NCBI RefSeq assembly: GCF_002362315.1
Contig: NZ_MTZV01000005.1
Coordinates: 109,826 to 173,825 of the forward strand
DNA length: 64,000 nucleotides
From: Paraburkholderia acidicola
GTDB taxonomy: Bacteria > Pseudomonadota > Gammaproteobacteria > Burkholderiales > Burkholderiaceae
Direction: 5' to 3'
Shown: positions 53,734 through 61,251 of the stretch, in pieces
Numbering within the stretch: the first letter of the stretch is position 1
Layout: the number at the start of each line of letters is the position of its first letter
Made by a program: the position numbers and the translations under genes
The notes under the pieces: model-generated
Seen by the model: only the letters and a program-made list of their open reading frames with translations
The model's database searches: none
What the model was told of the DNA's origin: nothing

Positions 53734-53779
53734 AAAAAACGGTGCCGAAGCGAAGCTTCAGCATACCTCAGCGAGGTAT
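53734..53779 (-). promoter_or_regulatory. trp operon attenuator: antiterminator and terminator hairpins
   Basis: Read leftward. Antiterminator: ATACCTC (53779-53773) pairs perfectly with GAGGTAT (53769-53763), loop GCT. Terminator: GGT-(AT)-GCTGAAGC (53767-53755) pairs with GCTTCGGCACC (53751-53741) around a TTC loop, with one wobble and a two-base bulge, and is followed by GTTTTTT (53740-53734). The two hairpins share 53763-53767 and cannot form together. The leader peptide's stop codon touches the first arm, so a ribosome that reaches the stop masks it and lets the terminator form. Confidence 0.65.
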
Positions 53780-53853
53780 CAGCGCGACCAGCGACGCCAG
53801 GGCCATGCTCCCCGGTCGATGCTGCTCAGACTCCGTTTTTTATTCAGAAACAT
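53779..53853 (-). CDS. trpL: trp leader peptide, 24 aa with three Trp codons
   Basis: A 24-codon frame ending RGAWPWRRWSR with Trp at 17, 19 and 22, followed by a TGA that abuts the antiterminator arm. Three Trp in six residues is far above chance in this short frame. The ATG at 53853 lies 15 bases after the gph stop and has no ribosome binding site, so initiation may use ribosomes finishing gph. I saw no better start in the same frame. The reading and placement fit a leader peptide that senses charged tRNA-Trp. Confidence 0.6.
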   Translation of the reverse strand: MFLNKKRSLSSIDRGAWPWRRWSR

Positions 53854-53867
53854 GAGGAAGGACTTTA

Positions 53868-54599
53868 TTAAGCCGGTGGGTTGTGTGCCGCGATCGCCTT
53901 GGCGGCATCGAGCAGCGAGGCAACTATACCATCCGATTTTATCGTTTGTATAGCCTGGCCATGATTGTAGCCGTAGGGGACGGTGAGGGTCGCTGTGCCC
54001 GCCGCACGGCCCGCCAGCGCGTCGTTTTCCGAGTCACCGATGGCAACCGTCGCTTGCGGCGCGACGTCTAGCGTGGCGCACGCATGCAGGATCGGCAGCG
54101 GATCGGGTTTCTTTTTCGGCAGGCTGTCGCCGCCCAGCACGAGAGTGAAGTAGTCGAGCAATCCGTACTGTGTGAGCAGTTCGACGGCGAAGCGGTGCGG
54201 CTTGTTCGTCACGCAGGCGAGCTTGAGACCCGCGGCGCGCATCGCGATCAGACCGGCTTCGACGTCCGGATAAAGACGGGTATGGCGACCGTTGATCTTC
54301 GCGTATTCGGTCTGATAAATCGCGAGTGCGTTGTCGAAGTGCGCCTGCGCGCGATCTTCGCCGAGGCGCGACACGAGCACGGTGCGAACCAGATGCTCCG
54401 AGCCTTTGCCGATATAGCCCATGACTTCGCTACGCGAGATCGGCGCCGCGTCGAGTTGCGCGAGCATGCCGTTCAGGCCGGCGGTGAAATCGTCGACGGT
54501 ATCGATCATCGTGCCGTCGAGGTCGACGATCGCGGCCTGCAGGCGCGGCCCGGTGAAAACCGGCGCGGCATACGGATGTGCTTCGTCTATCGTCATCAA
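53868..54599 (-). CDS. gph: phosphoglycolate phosphatase
   Basis: A 243-residue HAD hydrolase removing phosphate from 2-phosphoglycolate. DxD is Asp26/Asp28 in IVDLDGTMIDT; motif II Thr is in CVTNKPH, motif III Lys in KKKPDP and motif IV in GDSENDAL. A helical cap domain lies between about 35 and 105. Its start overlaps the rpe stop by four bases. The gene is followed after 15 bases by the trp leader peptide, so gph translation may also feed the leader. Confidence 0.93.
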   Translation of the reverse strand: MMTIDEAHPYAAPVFTGPRLQAAIVDLDGTMIDTVDDFTAGLNGMLAQLDAAPISRSEVMGYIGKGSEHLVRTVLVSRLGEDRAQAHFDNALAIYQTEYAKINGRHTRLYPDVEAGLIAMRAAGLKLACVTNKPHRFAVELLTQYGLLDYFTLVLGGDSLPKKKPDPLPILHACATLDVAPQATVAIGDSENDALAGRAAGTATLTVPYGYNHGQAIQTIKSDGIVASLLDAAKAIAAHNPPA

Positions 54600-55279
54600 T
54601 GCGCGACCTTGGCGAGCTCGCTGCGCATCTGGTCGATCACAGCCTTGTAGTCTGGCTTGCCAAATATGGCTGATCCGGCGACGAACGTGTCCGCCCCCGC
54701 CGCGGCAATCTCCGCGATGTTGTCGATTTTTACGCCGCCATCCACTTCGAGAAGAATTTCGCGGCCGGTCTTTTCTTTGTACGCATCGATGCGCGCACGC
54801 GCTTCGCGCAATTTGTTGAGCGCTTCGGGAATGAACGACTGTCCGCCAAACCCCGGATTCACCGACATGATCAGCACGAGATCCACCTTGTCCATCACAT
54901 GATCGAGGTAACTGAGCGACGTGGCCGGGTTGAACACGAGCCCCGACTTGCAGCCGTGATCGTGGATTAGCGACAGGGTACGGTCGATGTGATCGGAGCC
55001 TTCAGGGTGAAAGCTGATCCTGTTTGCACCGGCTTTCGCGAAATCCGGCACGATCCGGTCGACCGGACGCACCATCAGATGCACATCGATCGGCACCTGA
55101 ACGTGCGGGCGCAGCGCCTCACAGACGAGCGGTCCGATCGTCAGGTTCGGCACGTAATGGTTGTCCATGACGTCGAAATGGATCCAGTCGGCGCCGGCGG
55201 CGACGACGTTGCGAACTTCTTCGCCGAGCCGCGAGAAATCGGCGGACAGGATGCTGGGAGCGATGCGGAATTGCGTCAT
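54596..55279 (-). CDS. rpe: ribulose-phosphate 3-epimerase
   Basis: A 227-residue TIM barrel epimerase of the pentose phosphate pathway. IAPSILSADFSRLGEEV, IHFDVMDNHYVPNLTIGP, VDVHLMV-type segment IDVHLMVRPVDRIV, VNPGFGGQSFIPEAL and EVDGGVKIDNI are the metal and phosphate-binding blocks. The start at 55279 (MTQFRIAPS) is fixed by the first barrel strand. It overlaps gph by four bases, giving the widespread rpe-gph pair. It is divergent from apaG. Confidence 0.96.
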   Translation of the reverse strand: MTQFRIAPSILSADFSRLGEEVRNVVAAGADWIHFDVMDNHYVPNLTIGPLVCEALRPHVQVPIDVHLMVRPVDRIVPDFAKAGANRISFHPEGSDHIDRTLSLIHDHGCKSGLVFNPATSLSYLDHVMDKVDLVLIMSVNPGFGGQSFIPEALNKLREARARIDAYKEKTGREILLEVDGGVKIDNIAEIAAAGADTFVAGSAIFGKPDYKAVIDQMRSELAKVAH

Positions 55280-55497
55280 GGCGAGGAGAGATCGACGGAA
55301 AACGGCTATTTTACCGGTTCGCGGGCAACCCGGCCTTGTGCGGGGCGGGACAGTCTGGTTGCGGGCCTGCGCGGCATCAAGCAGAATGCCAACCCATGAA
55401 CGAGGTTCCCGCCGACGCGTCGCAAAGCACTGGCGTACGGGCTTCGCGAGGACTTTAACCACACACCATTACCAGACCGGAAGCGGGCGGAATCAGG

Positions 55498-55872
55498 ATG
55501 AGTCAGTACGAATTCAACGTGTCGTCGCAGGTGCAGTATCTGCCCGAGGAATCGGACCCGGAGCATCGCCAGTATGCGTTTGCCTATACGCTGACCATCC
55601 GCAACAGCGGGCAGGTACCCGCGCAACTGATCGCTCGCCACTGGGTGATCACGGACAGCGAAGAGCGTGTGCAGGAAGTAAAAGGGCTCGGTGTGGTGGG
55701 GCATCAGCCGCTGCTCAAACCCGGCGAGCAATTCGAATATACGAGCTGGGCGGTGATCGCGACACCCGTGGGTACGATGCGCGGCGAGTACTTTTGCGTC
55801 GCCGAAGACGGAGAGCGCTTCGACGCGCCGGTGCCCGAGTTCATTCTGCGCATGCCGCGCACGCTGCATTGA
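55498..55872 (+). CDS. apaG: ApaG protein
   Basis: A 124-residue beta-sandwich (fibronectin III-like) protein. YTLTIRNSGQVPAQLIARHWVITDSEERVQEVKGLGVVGHQPLLKPGEQFEYTSW is the family core, with the GVVGHQP loop. Its role is not settled; it is linked to Co2+/Mg2+ tolerance and diadenosine tetraphosphate metabolism in enterics. The start has a purine stretch (GGAATCAGG) upstream. It lies divergent from rpe; the small membrane gene that follows is on the other strand. Confidence 0.93.
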   Translation: MSQYEFNVSSQVQYLPEESDPEHRQYAFAYTLTIRNSGQVPAQLIARHWVITDSEERVQEVKGLGVVGHQPLLKPGEQFEYTSWAVIATPVGTMRGEYFCVAEDGERFDAPVPEFILRMPRTLH

Positions 55873-55917
55873 ACGTCGCGGCGCGTTCAGGGTCTGCTAA
55901 CAGGTTTGCAGCAGGTC

Positions 55918-56052
55918 CTAACGCGGCTTGTTGCGCGACGTCTTCTTCTTTCCGGACGCGGTCCAGACCACGATGAAAATCAGCAGCGAGAGCGCCAGAA
56001 GTGATTCCAGCGCGAATATGAGCATCGGGTATTCGTCGAGTAGTTCAGACAT
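55918..56052 (-). CDS. small membrane protein, 44 aa
   Basis: A 44-residue peptide with an acidic N-terminus (MSELLDEYPM), one predicted helix (about 11-32, LIFALESLLALSLLIFIVVW) and a strongly basic tail (GKKKTSRNKPR), the classic charge pattern of a single-pass inner-membrane protein with its C-terminus inside. GGAAA lies seven bases before the ATG at 56052; an ATG four codons upstream is an alternative. I do not know the family. The gene lies head to head with mltA, and the start codons are about 30 bases apart. Confidence 0.6.
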   Translation of the reverse strand: MSELLDEYPMLIFALESLLALSLLIFIVVWTASGKKKTSRNKPR

Positions 56053-56080
56053 GGCGGTTTCCATCAAGAGCGAACATTGT

Positions 56081-57202
56081 ATGCGTTTTGTCCGGCGCGC
56101 CGTAGCGTGGGCCGGTGCTGTTTCGATGGCAGTCCTGCTTGCTGCGTGCGGTAGTGCGCCGGTGCGGCGCCCGGTGTCGCCGCCCACCGGGGCTGCGATC
56201 ATTCCGGGGCAGATTGCGCCCGCGCGTCTCACGGCGGTCACGTGGCAGCAGGTGCCGGGCTGGAGCGACGATTCGCTGATCGGTGCGACCGCAGCGCTGC
56301 GGCAGAACTGCGTGCGGCTGGCCCGTATGGAAAACTGGCAGCGCGCCTGCGCAGCGGCGGCGCAGATCGACGATCTCGATGTATCCGGTGCGCGGACGTT
56401 TTTTGAAGCCTATTTCGCACCATTTCAGCTCGCGAACAACGACGGCACGCTCGATGGTCTCGTGACCGGTTATTACGAGCCGCTGCTGCGTGGTTCGCGT
56501 ACGCGTCACGGTATCTATCAGACTGCGCTGTACCGCTGGCCTGCCGGCTATCGTGCAGGGTCTGAATTGCCGACGCGCGCGCAACTCGAACGCGCCGGCG
56601 TGCTGAACGGCAACGAACTCGTGTGGGTCGACGATCCAATCGAGGCGTTCTTCCTGCAGGTCCAGGGATCGGGCCGCGTCGTGATGGAAGACGGTAGCGT
56701 GATGCGTGTGGGCTTCGGCGGGACGAACAATCAGCCGTACCGGTCGATTGGCCGCTGGCTGCTCGATCGCGGCGAAGTCACGCCTGCCCAGGCGACGATG
56801 CAGGGCATCAAGGCGTGGGCGCGCGCGAATCCTGGGCGAGTCGATGCGTTGCTCGATACGAATCCGCGCTTCGTGTTCTTTCGCGAGATGCCGAACTCGG
56901 AACCGGCACCAGGCGGCGGCGCGGATGGTCCGATCGGTGCGCTGGGCGTGCCGCTCACACCTGAGCGGTCGATCGCCGTCGATCCATCCTCGATCCCGCT
57001 CGGCACACCGGTCTTCCTGCAGACCACACGTCCGCTCACCAACCAGCCGATGAACCGTCTCGTGTTCGCACAGGACACCGGCAGCGCGATCAAGGGCGGC
57101 GTACGTGCCGACTACTTCTGGGGGCTCGGCGACGATGCCGGCGATCTGGCTGGCAAGATGAAGCAGGCTGGCCGGATGTGGTTGTTGCTGCCGAGGTCGT
57201 AA
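56081..57202 (+). CDS. mltA: membrane-bound lytic murein transglycosylase A
   Basis: A 373-residue outer-membrane lipoprotein that cleaves peptidoglycan. The lipobox is LAAC with Cys23 (AVSMAVLLAACGS). The MltA domain (GYYEPLLRGSRTRHGIYQTALYR ...) and the C-terminal 3D domain (VDPSSIPLGTPVFL ... FAQDTGSAIKGGVRADYFWG, with the catalytic Asp in AQDTG) are intact. The start at 56081 is preferred because it gives the lipoprotein signal; an in-frame ATG at 56051 adds ten residues. A strong terminator follows. Confidence 0.93.
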   Translation: MRFVRRAVAWAGAVSMAVLLAACGSAPVRRPVSPPTGAAIIPGQIAPARLTAVTWQQVPGWSDDSLIGATAALRQNCVRLARMENWQRACAAAAQIDDLDVSGARTFFEAYFAPFQLANNDGTLDGLVTGYYEPLLRGSRTRHGIYQTALYRWPAGYRAGSELPTRAQLERAGVLNGNELVWVDDPIEAFFLQVQGSGRVVMEDGSVMRVGFGGTNNQPYRSIGRWLLDRGEVTPAQATMQGIKAWARANPGRVDALLDTNPRFVFFREMPNSEPAPGGGADGPIGALGVPLTPERSIAVDPSSIPLGTPVFLQTTRPLTNQPMNRLVFAQDTGSAIKGGVRADYFWGLGDDAGDLAGKMKQAGRMWLLLPRS

Positions 57203-57208
57203 TACGTA

Positions 57209-57265
57209 GATGCGCAGATGCGCAGATGCGCAGCTTCGTGGTCTGATACCACGAAGCTGCATTTT
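57209..57265 (+). terminator. intrinsic terminator of mltA preceded by three tandem octamers
   Basis: GATGCGCA is repeated three times in a row (57209-57232). The terminator itself has a perfect 13-bp stem (57230-57242 with 57248-57260), a 5-base loop and ATTTTCC after it. The last octamer overlaps the stem. Confidence 0.8.
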
Positions 57266-57284
57266 CCTGCTGTCCTTCTTTCGC

Positions 57285-58589
57285 TCAGGCGCCCGCCTGG
57301 CGCCTGTCGATCACCCGCCGCGCCTTACCCACCGACCGCTCGATACCATTCACCGCCAGCACGTTGACCACCGCACTCACGCCAATCAGCGCCTTGATGT
57401 CGTAGGTCAGCGCCTGTTTTGCTGCATGGAGCGCAGTCGTGTCGGGTGCCGATTCGGGGCAGGGCTCGACGTTCAGCGTCAGCACGTCGAGCGGGCCTTC
57501 CTTCGTCAGCACGATCTGATAGTGCGGCGCGAGCGCGTGCTGCTTGAGCAGCAGTTCCTCGATCTGCGTCGGGAAGACGTTCACGCCGCGCACGATCATC
57601 ATGTCGTCCGAGCGGCCAGTGATCTTTTCCATCCGCCGCATCGTGCGTGCTGTGCCGGGCAACAGACGCGTGAGATCGCGGGTGCGGTAGCGGACGATAG
57701 GCAGCGCTTCTTTGGTTAGCGACGTGAATACGAGTTCGCCCAGTTCGCCGTCGGGCAATACTTCGCCGGTGACGGGGTCGATCACTTCAGGATAGAAGTG
57801 GTCTTCCCAGATGGTCGGACCGTCTTTGGTTTCCACGCATTCCGACGCGACGCCCGGGCCGATCACTTCCGACAGACCGTAGATGTCGACCGCATCGATA
57901 CCCATGCGTTGCTCGATCGCGCGGCGCATGTCGTTGGTCCACGGCTCCGCACCGAAGATGCCGATGCGCAGCGAGCACGCAGCGGGGTCGATGCCTTGCC
58001 GCTCGAGTTCGTCGGCGATCGAGAGCATGTAACTCGGCGTCACCATGATGATGTCCGGCCGGAAATCCTGGATCAGCTGGACCTGTTTTTCGGTCTGGCC
58101 GCCACCGAACGGAATGACAGTGAGACCCGCGCGCTCTGCGCCGTAGTGTGCACCGAGTCCGCCGGTGAAGAGGCCATAGCCGTAGCTGATGTGCACCTTG
58201 TCGCCGGCCCGCGCGCCGGCCGCGCGGATCGATCGTGCGACGAGATTCGCCCATGTGTCGATATCGCGGCTCGTGTAGCCGACCACGGTCGGTTTGCCGG
58301 TCGTACCCGACGAAGCGTGGATTCGTGAAACCTGCTGTTGAGGCACCGCGAACATACCGAACGGGTAGTTGTCGCGCAGGTCCTGCTTCGTCGTGAACGG
58401 GAAGCGCGACAGGTCGGCGAGCGTGCGTAGCTCAGCCGGATGAACGCCGGCGTCATCGAACTTGCGGCGGTACACCGGCGAATTCTCATACGCGTGTGTG
58501 AGCGACCATTTCAATCGTTCGAGCTGCAGTGCAGCGAGTTCGTCGCGGCTCGCTGTTTCGATCGGGTCGAGCGGGAGCGAGGTGGTCAT
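57285..58589 (-). CDS. paaK: phenylacetate-CoA ligase
   Basis: A 434-residue AMP-forming ligase that activates phenylacetate to phenylacetyl-CoA. The P-loop-like A3 motif is IHASSGTTGKPTVVGYT (about 93-110), IYGLSEVIGPGVASEC the A5 block and GRSDDMMIVRGVNVFPTQIE the hinge region. Length fits PaaK (about 437). The start at 58589 has GGAGACCTTCG upstream. It is followed in transcription by no clear gene within the run; paaI, paaG, pcaF and paaN are upstream on the same strand. Confidence 0.95.
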   Translation of the reverse strand: MTTSLPLDPIETASRDELAALQLERLKWSLTHAYENSPVYRRKFDDAGVHPAELRTLADLSRFPFTTKQDLRDNYPFGMFAVPQQQVSRIHASSGTTGKPTVVGYTSRDIDTWANLVARSIRAAGARAGDKVHISYGYGLFTGGLGAHYGAERAGLTVIPFGGGQTEKQVQLIQDFRPDIIMVTPSYMLSIADELERQGIDPAACSLRIGIFGAEPWTNDMRRAIEQRMGIDAVDIYGLSEVIGPGVASECVETKDGPTIWEDHFYPEVIDPVTGEVLPDGELGELVFTSLTKEALPIVRYRTRDLTRLLPGTARTMRRMEKITGRSDDMMIVRGVNVFPTQIEELLLKQHALAPHYQIVLTKEGPLDVLTLNVEPCPESAPDTTALHAAKQALTYDIKALIGVSAVVNVLAVNGIERSVGKARRVIDRRQAGA

Positions 58590-58650
58590 CGAAGGTCTCC
58601 TTGTCTTCTTCAGAATAGATGCGCGCGCGGGCAATTGACGCTGGTACGGG

Positions 58651-59118
58651 CTAGCCGGCCGCCGGCGGAATCACGCTGCCGCGAATCTGTGCCGATTTGC
58701 CGCGGAACATCGCGACGGTCTCGCCGGTTTGATTGGTCACACGAATATCGTAGATGCCGGTGCGTCCGCTCAAGGTCTGCTCGACGGCTTCGGCAGTCAG
58801 CACGTCGCCGCCGGGCACCGGGCGCAGAAACTCGATCGAGCATCCGGATGCCACGGTGTTCACGTTGTACGAGTTGCACGCGAAAGCGAAGGTCGAATCG
58901 GCGAGCGTGAAGATCAGGCCGCCGTGACAGATTTCGTGGCCGTTCAGGAAGTCGTCACGCACTGTCATCCGCATGCGGGCGTAGCCCGGGCGCACGTCGA
59001 GTAGCTCGAATCCGAGTGCTTTGCTGCAGCGGTCGGCGGCGTACATGCTTTGCGCGGTGGCGCGGGCGAGCTCGTCGGGCGTCATGGCGGACGGGTCTAC
59101 TTGAGTTTGTGTCGACAT
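58651..59118 (-). CDS. paaI: phenylacetic acid degradation thioesterase PaaI
   Basis: A 155-residue hotdog thioesterase that hydrolyses hydroxyphenylacetyl-CoA and other stalled CoA esters. LNGHEICHGGLIFTLADSTFAFACN carries the active-site Asp-type region (Gly-Gly-Leu-Ile-Phe with Asp in LADSTF), and GRTGIYDIRVTNQTGETVAMFRGKS is the second half of the domain. The start at 59118 lies one base after the paaG stop (TGACATG), so translation is coupled. It lies between paaG and paaK. Confidence 0.93.
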   Translation of the reverse strand: MSTQTQVDPSAMTPDELARATAQSMYAADRCSKALGFELLDVRPGYARMRMTVRDDFLNGHEICHGGLIFTLADSTFAFACNSYNVNTVASGCSIEFLRPVPGGDVLTAEAVEQTLSGRTGIYDIRVTNQTGETVAMFRGKSAQIRGSVIPPAAG

Positions 59119-59119
59119 G

Positions 59120-59911
59120 TCAGCGTCCTTCGAAGCGCGGCGCGCGTTTTTCGATGAACGCCTGCACACCTTCGGCGTAATCGTGCGAGTTACCGAGTTC
59201 GCGTTGCAGATCGCGCTCGAGGTCGAGTTGCTGGCTGAGCGTGTGCGTCTGGCCTGCGCGCATCGCGTGCTTGATTGCCGCAATCGCGCGCGTGGGTTGC
59301 TGTGCGAGCTGTGTAGCCAGCTGGGTTGCGGTTGCGGAAAGCTCGGTGTCATCGACGACGCGCCACACCAACCCCCAGCTTTCGGCCTTCTCCGCGCTGA
59401 GCTTTTCGCCGGTGAGGGCGAGTCCCAGCGCGCGCGCCATCCCGATGCGTTGCGGCAGGAACCACGTGCCGCCCGAGTCGGGCACGAGGCCGATCTTCAC
59501 GAACGCCTGGATAAAACTCGCCGAGCGGGCCGCGACGACGAGATCGCAAGCGAGCGCGAGATTCGCGCCCGCCCCGGCCGCGGTGCCGTTGACGGCGGCG
59601 ATCACGGGTAACGGGAGTGCTTGCAGCCGACGGATCAGCGGGTTGAAGTGCGTGTCAATCAGATCGCCGAGATCGGTCATCGCACCAGGCGTGAAGTCCA
59701 GATCCGCGAGATCCTGGCCGGCACAGAAACCGCGGCCCGCGCCGGTGAGTACCAATGCACGGACGCCTGCGGCTTCGATCTGACCGAGCGCCGCGGAGAG
59801 TTCGCCGTGCATCGTGCGCGTAAAGCTGTTGAGCTTGTCCGGACGGTTGAGCGTGATGGTCGCGACATGGCTCGCAGCATCGATTGCGACTTTGATCGTT
59901 TCATCTGACAT
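59120..59911 (-). CDS. paaG: 1,2-epoxyphenylacetyl-CoA isomerase
   Basis: A 263-residue crotonase that turns the ring epoxide into oxepin-CoA. The oxyanion hole residues are in GFCAGQDLADLDF and NGTAAGAGANLALACD; catalytic Asp is expected in the later GLVPDSGGTWFLPQRIG block (where other crotonases have Glu). Length matches PaaG (about 262). GGAGGAGACACCC precedes the ATG at 59911. It is 28 bases downstream of pcaF and one base upstream of paaI. Confidence 0.93.
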   Translation of the reverse strand: MSDETIKVAIDAASHVATITLNRPDKLNSFTRTMHGELSAALGQIEAAGVRALVLTGAGRGFCAGQDLADLDFTPGAMTDLGDLIDTHFNPLIRRLQALPLPVIAAVNGTAAGAGANLALACDLVVAARSASFIQAFVKIGLVPDSGGTWFLPQRIGMARALGLALTGEKLSAEKAESWGLVWRVVDDTELSATATQLATQLAQQPTRAIAAIKHAMRAGQTHTLSQQLDLERDLQRELGNSHDYAEGVQAFIEKRAPRFEGR

Positions 59912-59939
59912 GGGTGTCTCCTCCTGTGCAGGCGCGGCG

Positions 59940-61142
59940 CTAGACGCGTTCGATCGCGAGCGCAATGCCCTGACCGACGCCGATGCACATTGTGCACAAC
60001 GCAAAGCGACCGCCGCTGCGCTCCAGTTGATACAACGCCGTTGTAATGAGTCGTGCGCCCGATGCGCCGAGCGGATGTCCGAGCGCGATGGCGCCGCCAT
60101 TCGGGTTGACGCGCGGATCGTCGTCGCGCAACCCGAGTGTGCGCAATACGGCAAGCCCTTGCGATGCAAACGCTTCGTTCAGTTCGATCACGTCGAATTG
60201 CTCGAGCGACATACCGAGCTGCTTCAGCAACTTCTGCGTGGCGGGTGCGGGCCCGATTCCCATGATGCGCGGCTCGACACCCGCGGTTGCCATGCCGATC
60301 ACGCGGGCGCGGCGCCGCAGGCCGTATTGATCCGCGGCTGCCTGGTTGGCGAGTAGCAGCGCGCACGCACCGTCGTTTACACCCGATGCGTTGCCTGCAG
60401 TCACCGTGCCGTCGGCGCGCACGACACCTTTGAGTTTGCCGAGTGCTTCGAGCGAGGTTTCGCGCGGATGCTCGTCAAGCGTCACCCGCAATGCGTCGCC
60501 CTTTTTCTGGGCGATTTCGACAGCGACGATTTCCTCGGCAAGCGTGCCGTCGCGTTGCGCACGTGCTGCTTTCTGCTGGCTTTGCAACGCGAACGCGTCC
60601 TGATCGGCACGCGCGATGCCGAATTCGACGGCGACGTTTTCCGCCGTTTCCGGCATTGAGTCCACGCCGTAATCGCGCTTCATCAACGCATTGATGAAGC
60701 GCCAGCCGATGGTCGTGTCGTAAATGTCGGTTTGACGCGAGAACGCGCTCGCCGCTTTACCCATGACGAACGGCGCGCGCGTCATGCTTTCTACGCCGCC
60801 TGCGATCATCAATCTGGCTTCGCCTGCCTTGATTGCGCGCGCCGCGGTGCCGACTGCGTCCATGCCGGAACCGCACAGCCGGTTAATCGTTGCGCCGGGT
60901 GCATCGACGGGCAGGCCGGCGAGCAGTGCCGCCATACGCGCGACATTGCGGTTGTCTTCGCCGGCCTGATTCGCGCAGCCATAGATCACGTCGTCGAGCG
61001 CGCGCCAGTCGACGCCGGGGTTACGCTCGATCAGTGCCTTGATCGGTACCGCGCCGAGATCGTCGGCGCGAACGTCTTTCAGGGCGCCGCCATAGCGGCC
61101 GAATGGAGTGCGGATTGCGTCGCAGATGAAAGCATCGGTCAT
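59940..61142 (-). CDS. pcaF: 3-oxoadipyl-CoA thiolase
   Basis: A 400-residue thiolase that splits 3-oxoadipyl-CoA into succinyl-CoA and acetyl-CoA, the last step of phenylacetate and beta-ketoadipate breakdown. Nucleophile Cys90 is in RLCGSGMDAV; NEAFASQ, GGAIALGHPLGASGARL (His) and the second Cys386 in CTMCIGVGQG complete the active site. The name paaJ is an alternative. A perfect 9-bp-arm hairpin lies just upstream of the ribosome binding site (AGGAA). Confidence 0.93.
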   Translation of the reverse strand: MTDAFICDAIRTPFGRYGGALKDVRADDLGAVPIKALIERNPGVDWRALDDVIYGCANQAGEDNRNVARMAALLAGLPVDAPGATINRLCGSGMDAVGTAARAIKAGEARLMIAGGVESMTRAPFVMGKAASAFSRQTDIYDTTIGWRFINALMKRDYGVDSMPETAENVAVEFGIARADQDAFALQSQQKAARAQRDGTLAEEIVAVEIAQKKGDALRVTLDEHPRETSLEALGKLKGVVRADGTVTAGNASGVNDGACALLLANQAAADQYGLRRRARVIGMATAGVEPRIMGIGPAPATQKLLKQLGMSLEQFDVIELNEAFASQGLAVLRTLGLRDDDPRVNPNGGAIALGHPLGASGARLITTALYQLERSGGRFALCTMCIGVGQGIALAIERV

Positions 61143-61160
61143 GTCGGGTTCCTGCAGGGT

Positions 61161-61182
61161 GTGACCGGTACGGACCGGTCAC
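61161..61182. promoter_or_regulatory. perfect palindrome upstream of pcaF, candidate TetR-type operator
   Basis: GTGACCGGT and ACCGGTCAC are exact complements separated by ACGG, 19 bases before the pcaF start. Its ACCGGT core is also present in the palindrome between paaN and the enoyl-CoA hydratase gene. It could be a repressor site for an internal promoter, or a hairpin in the mRNA next to the pcaF ribosome binding site. Confidence 0.5.
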
Positions 61183-61251
61183 TTGGGCTCATCTTATTCG
61201 GAGGTCGGTGCGGATTCGACTCGACCAGACGGCATAGACCGTCCGGCCGAC

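Noticed and set aside
53780..53810. A shorter peptide MALASLVALIPR with a GGGGAG binding site, overlapping the trp leader frame
   Set aside because: It has a better ribosome binding site but no Trp codons; the other frame has three. I kept the Trp-rich frame as the leader, but note that the overlap could matter for translation there.
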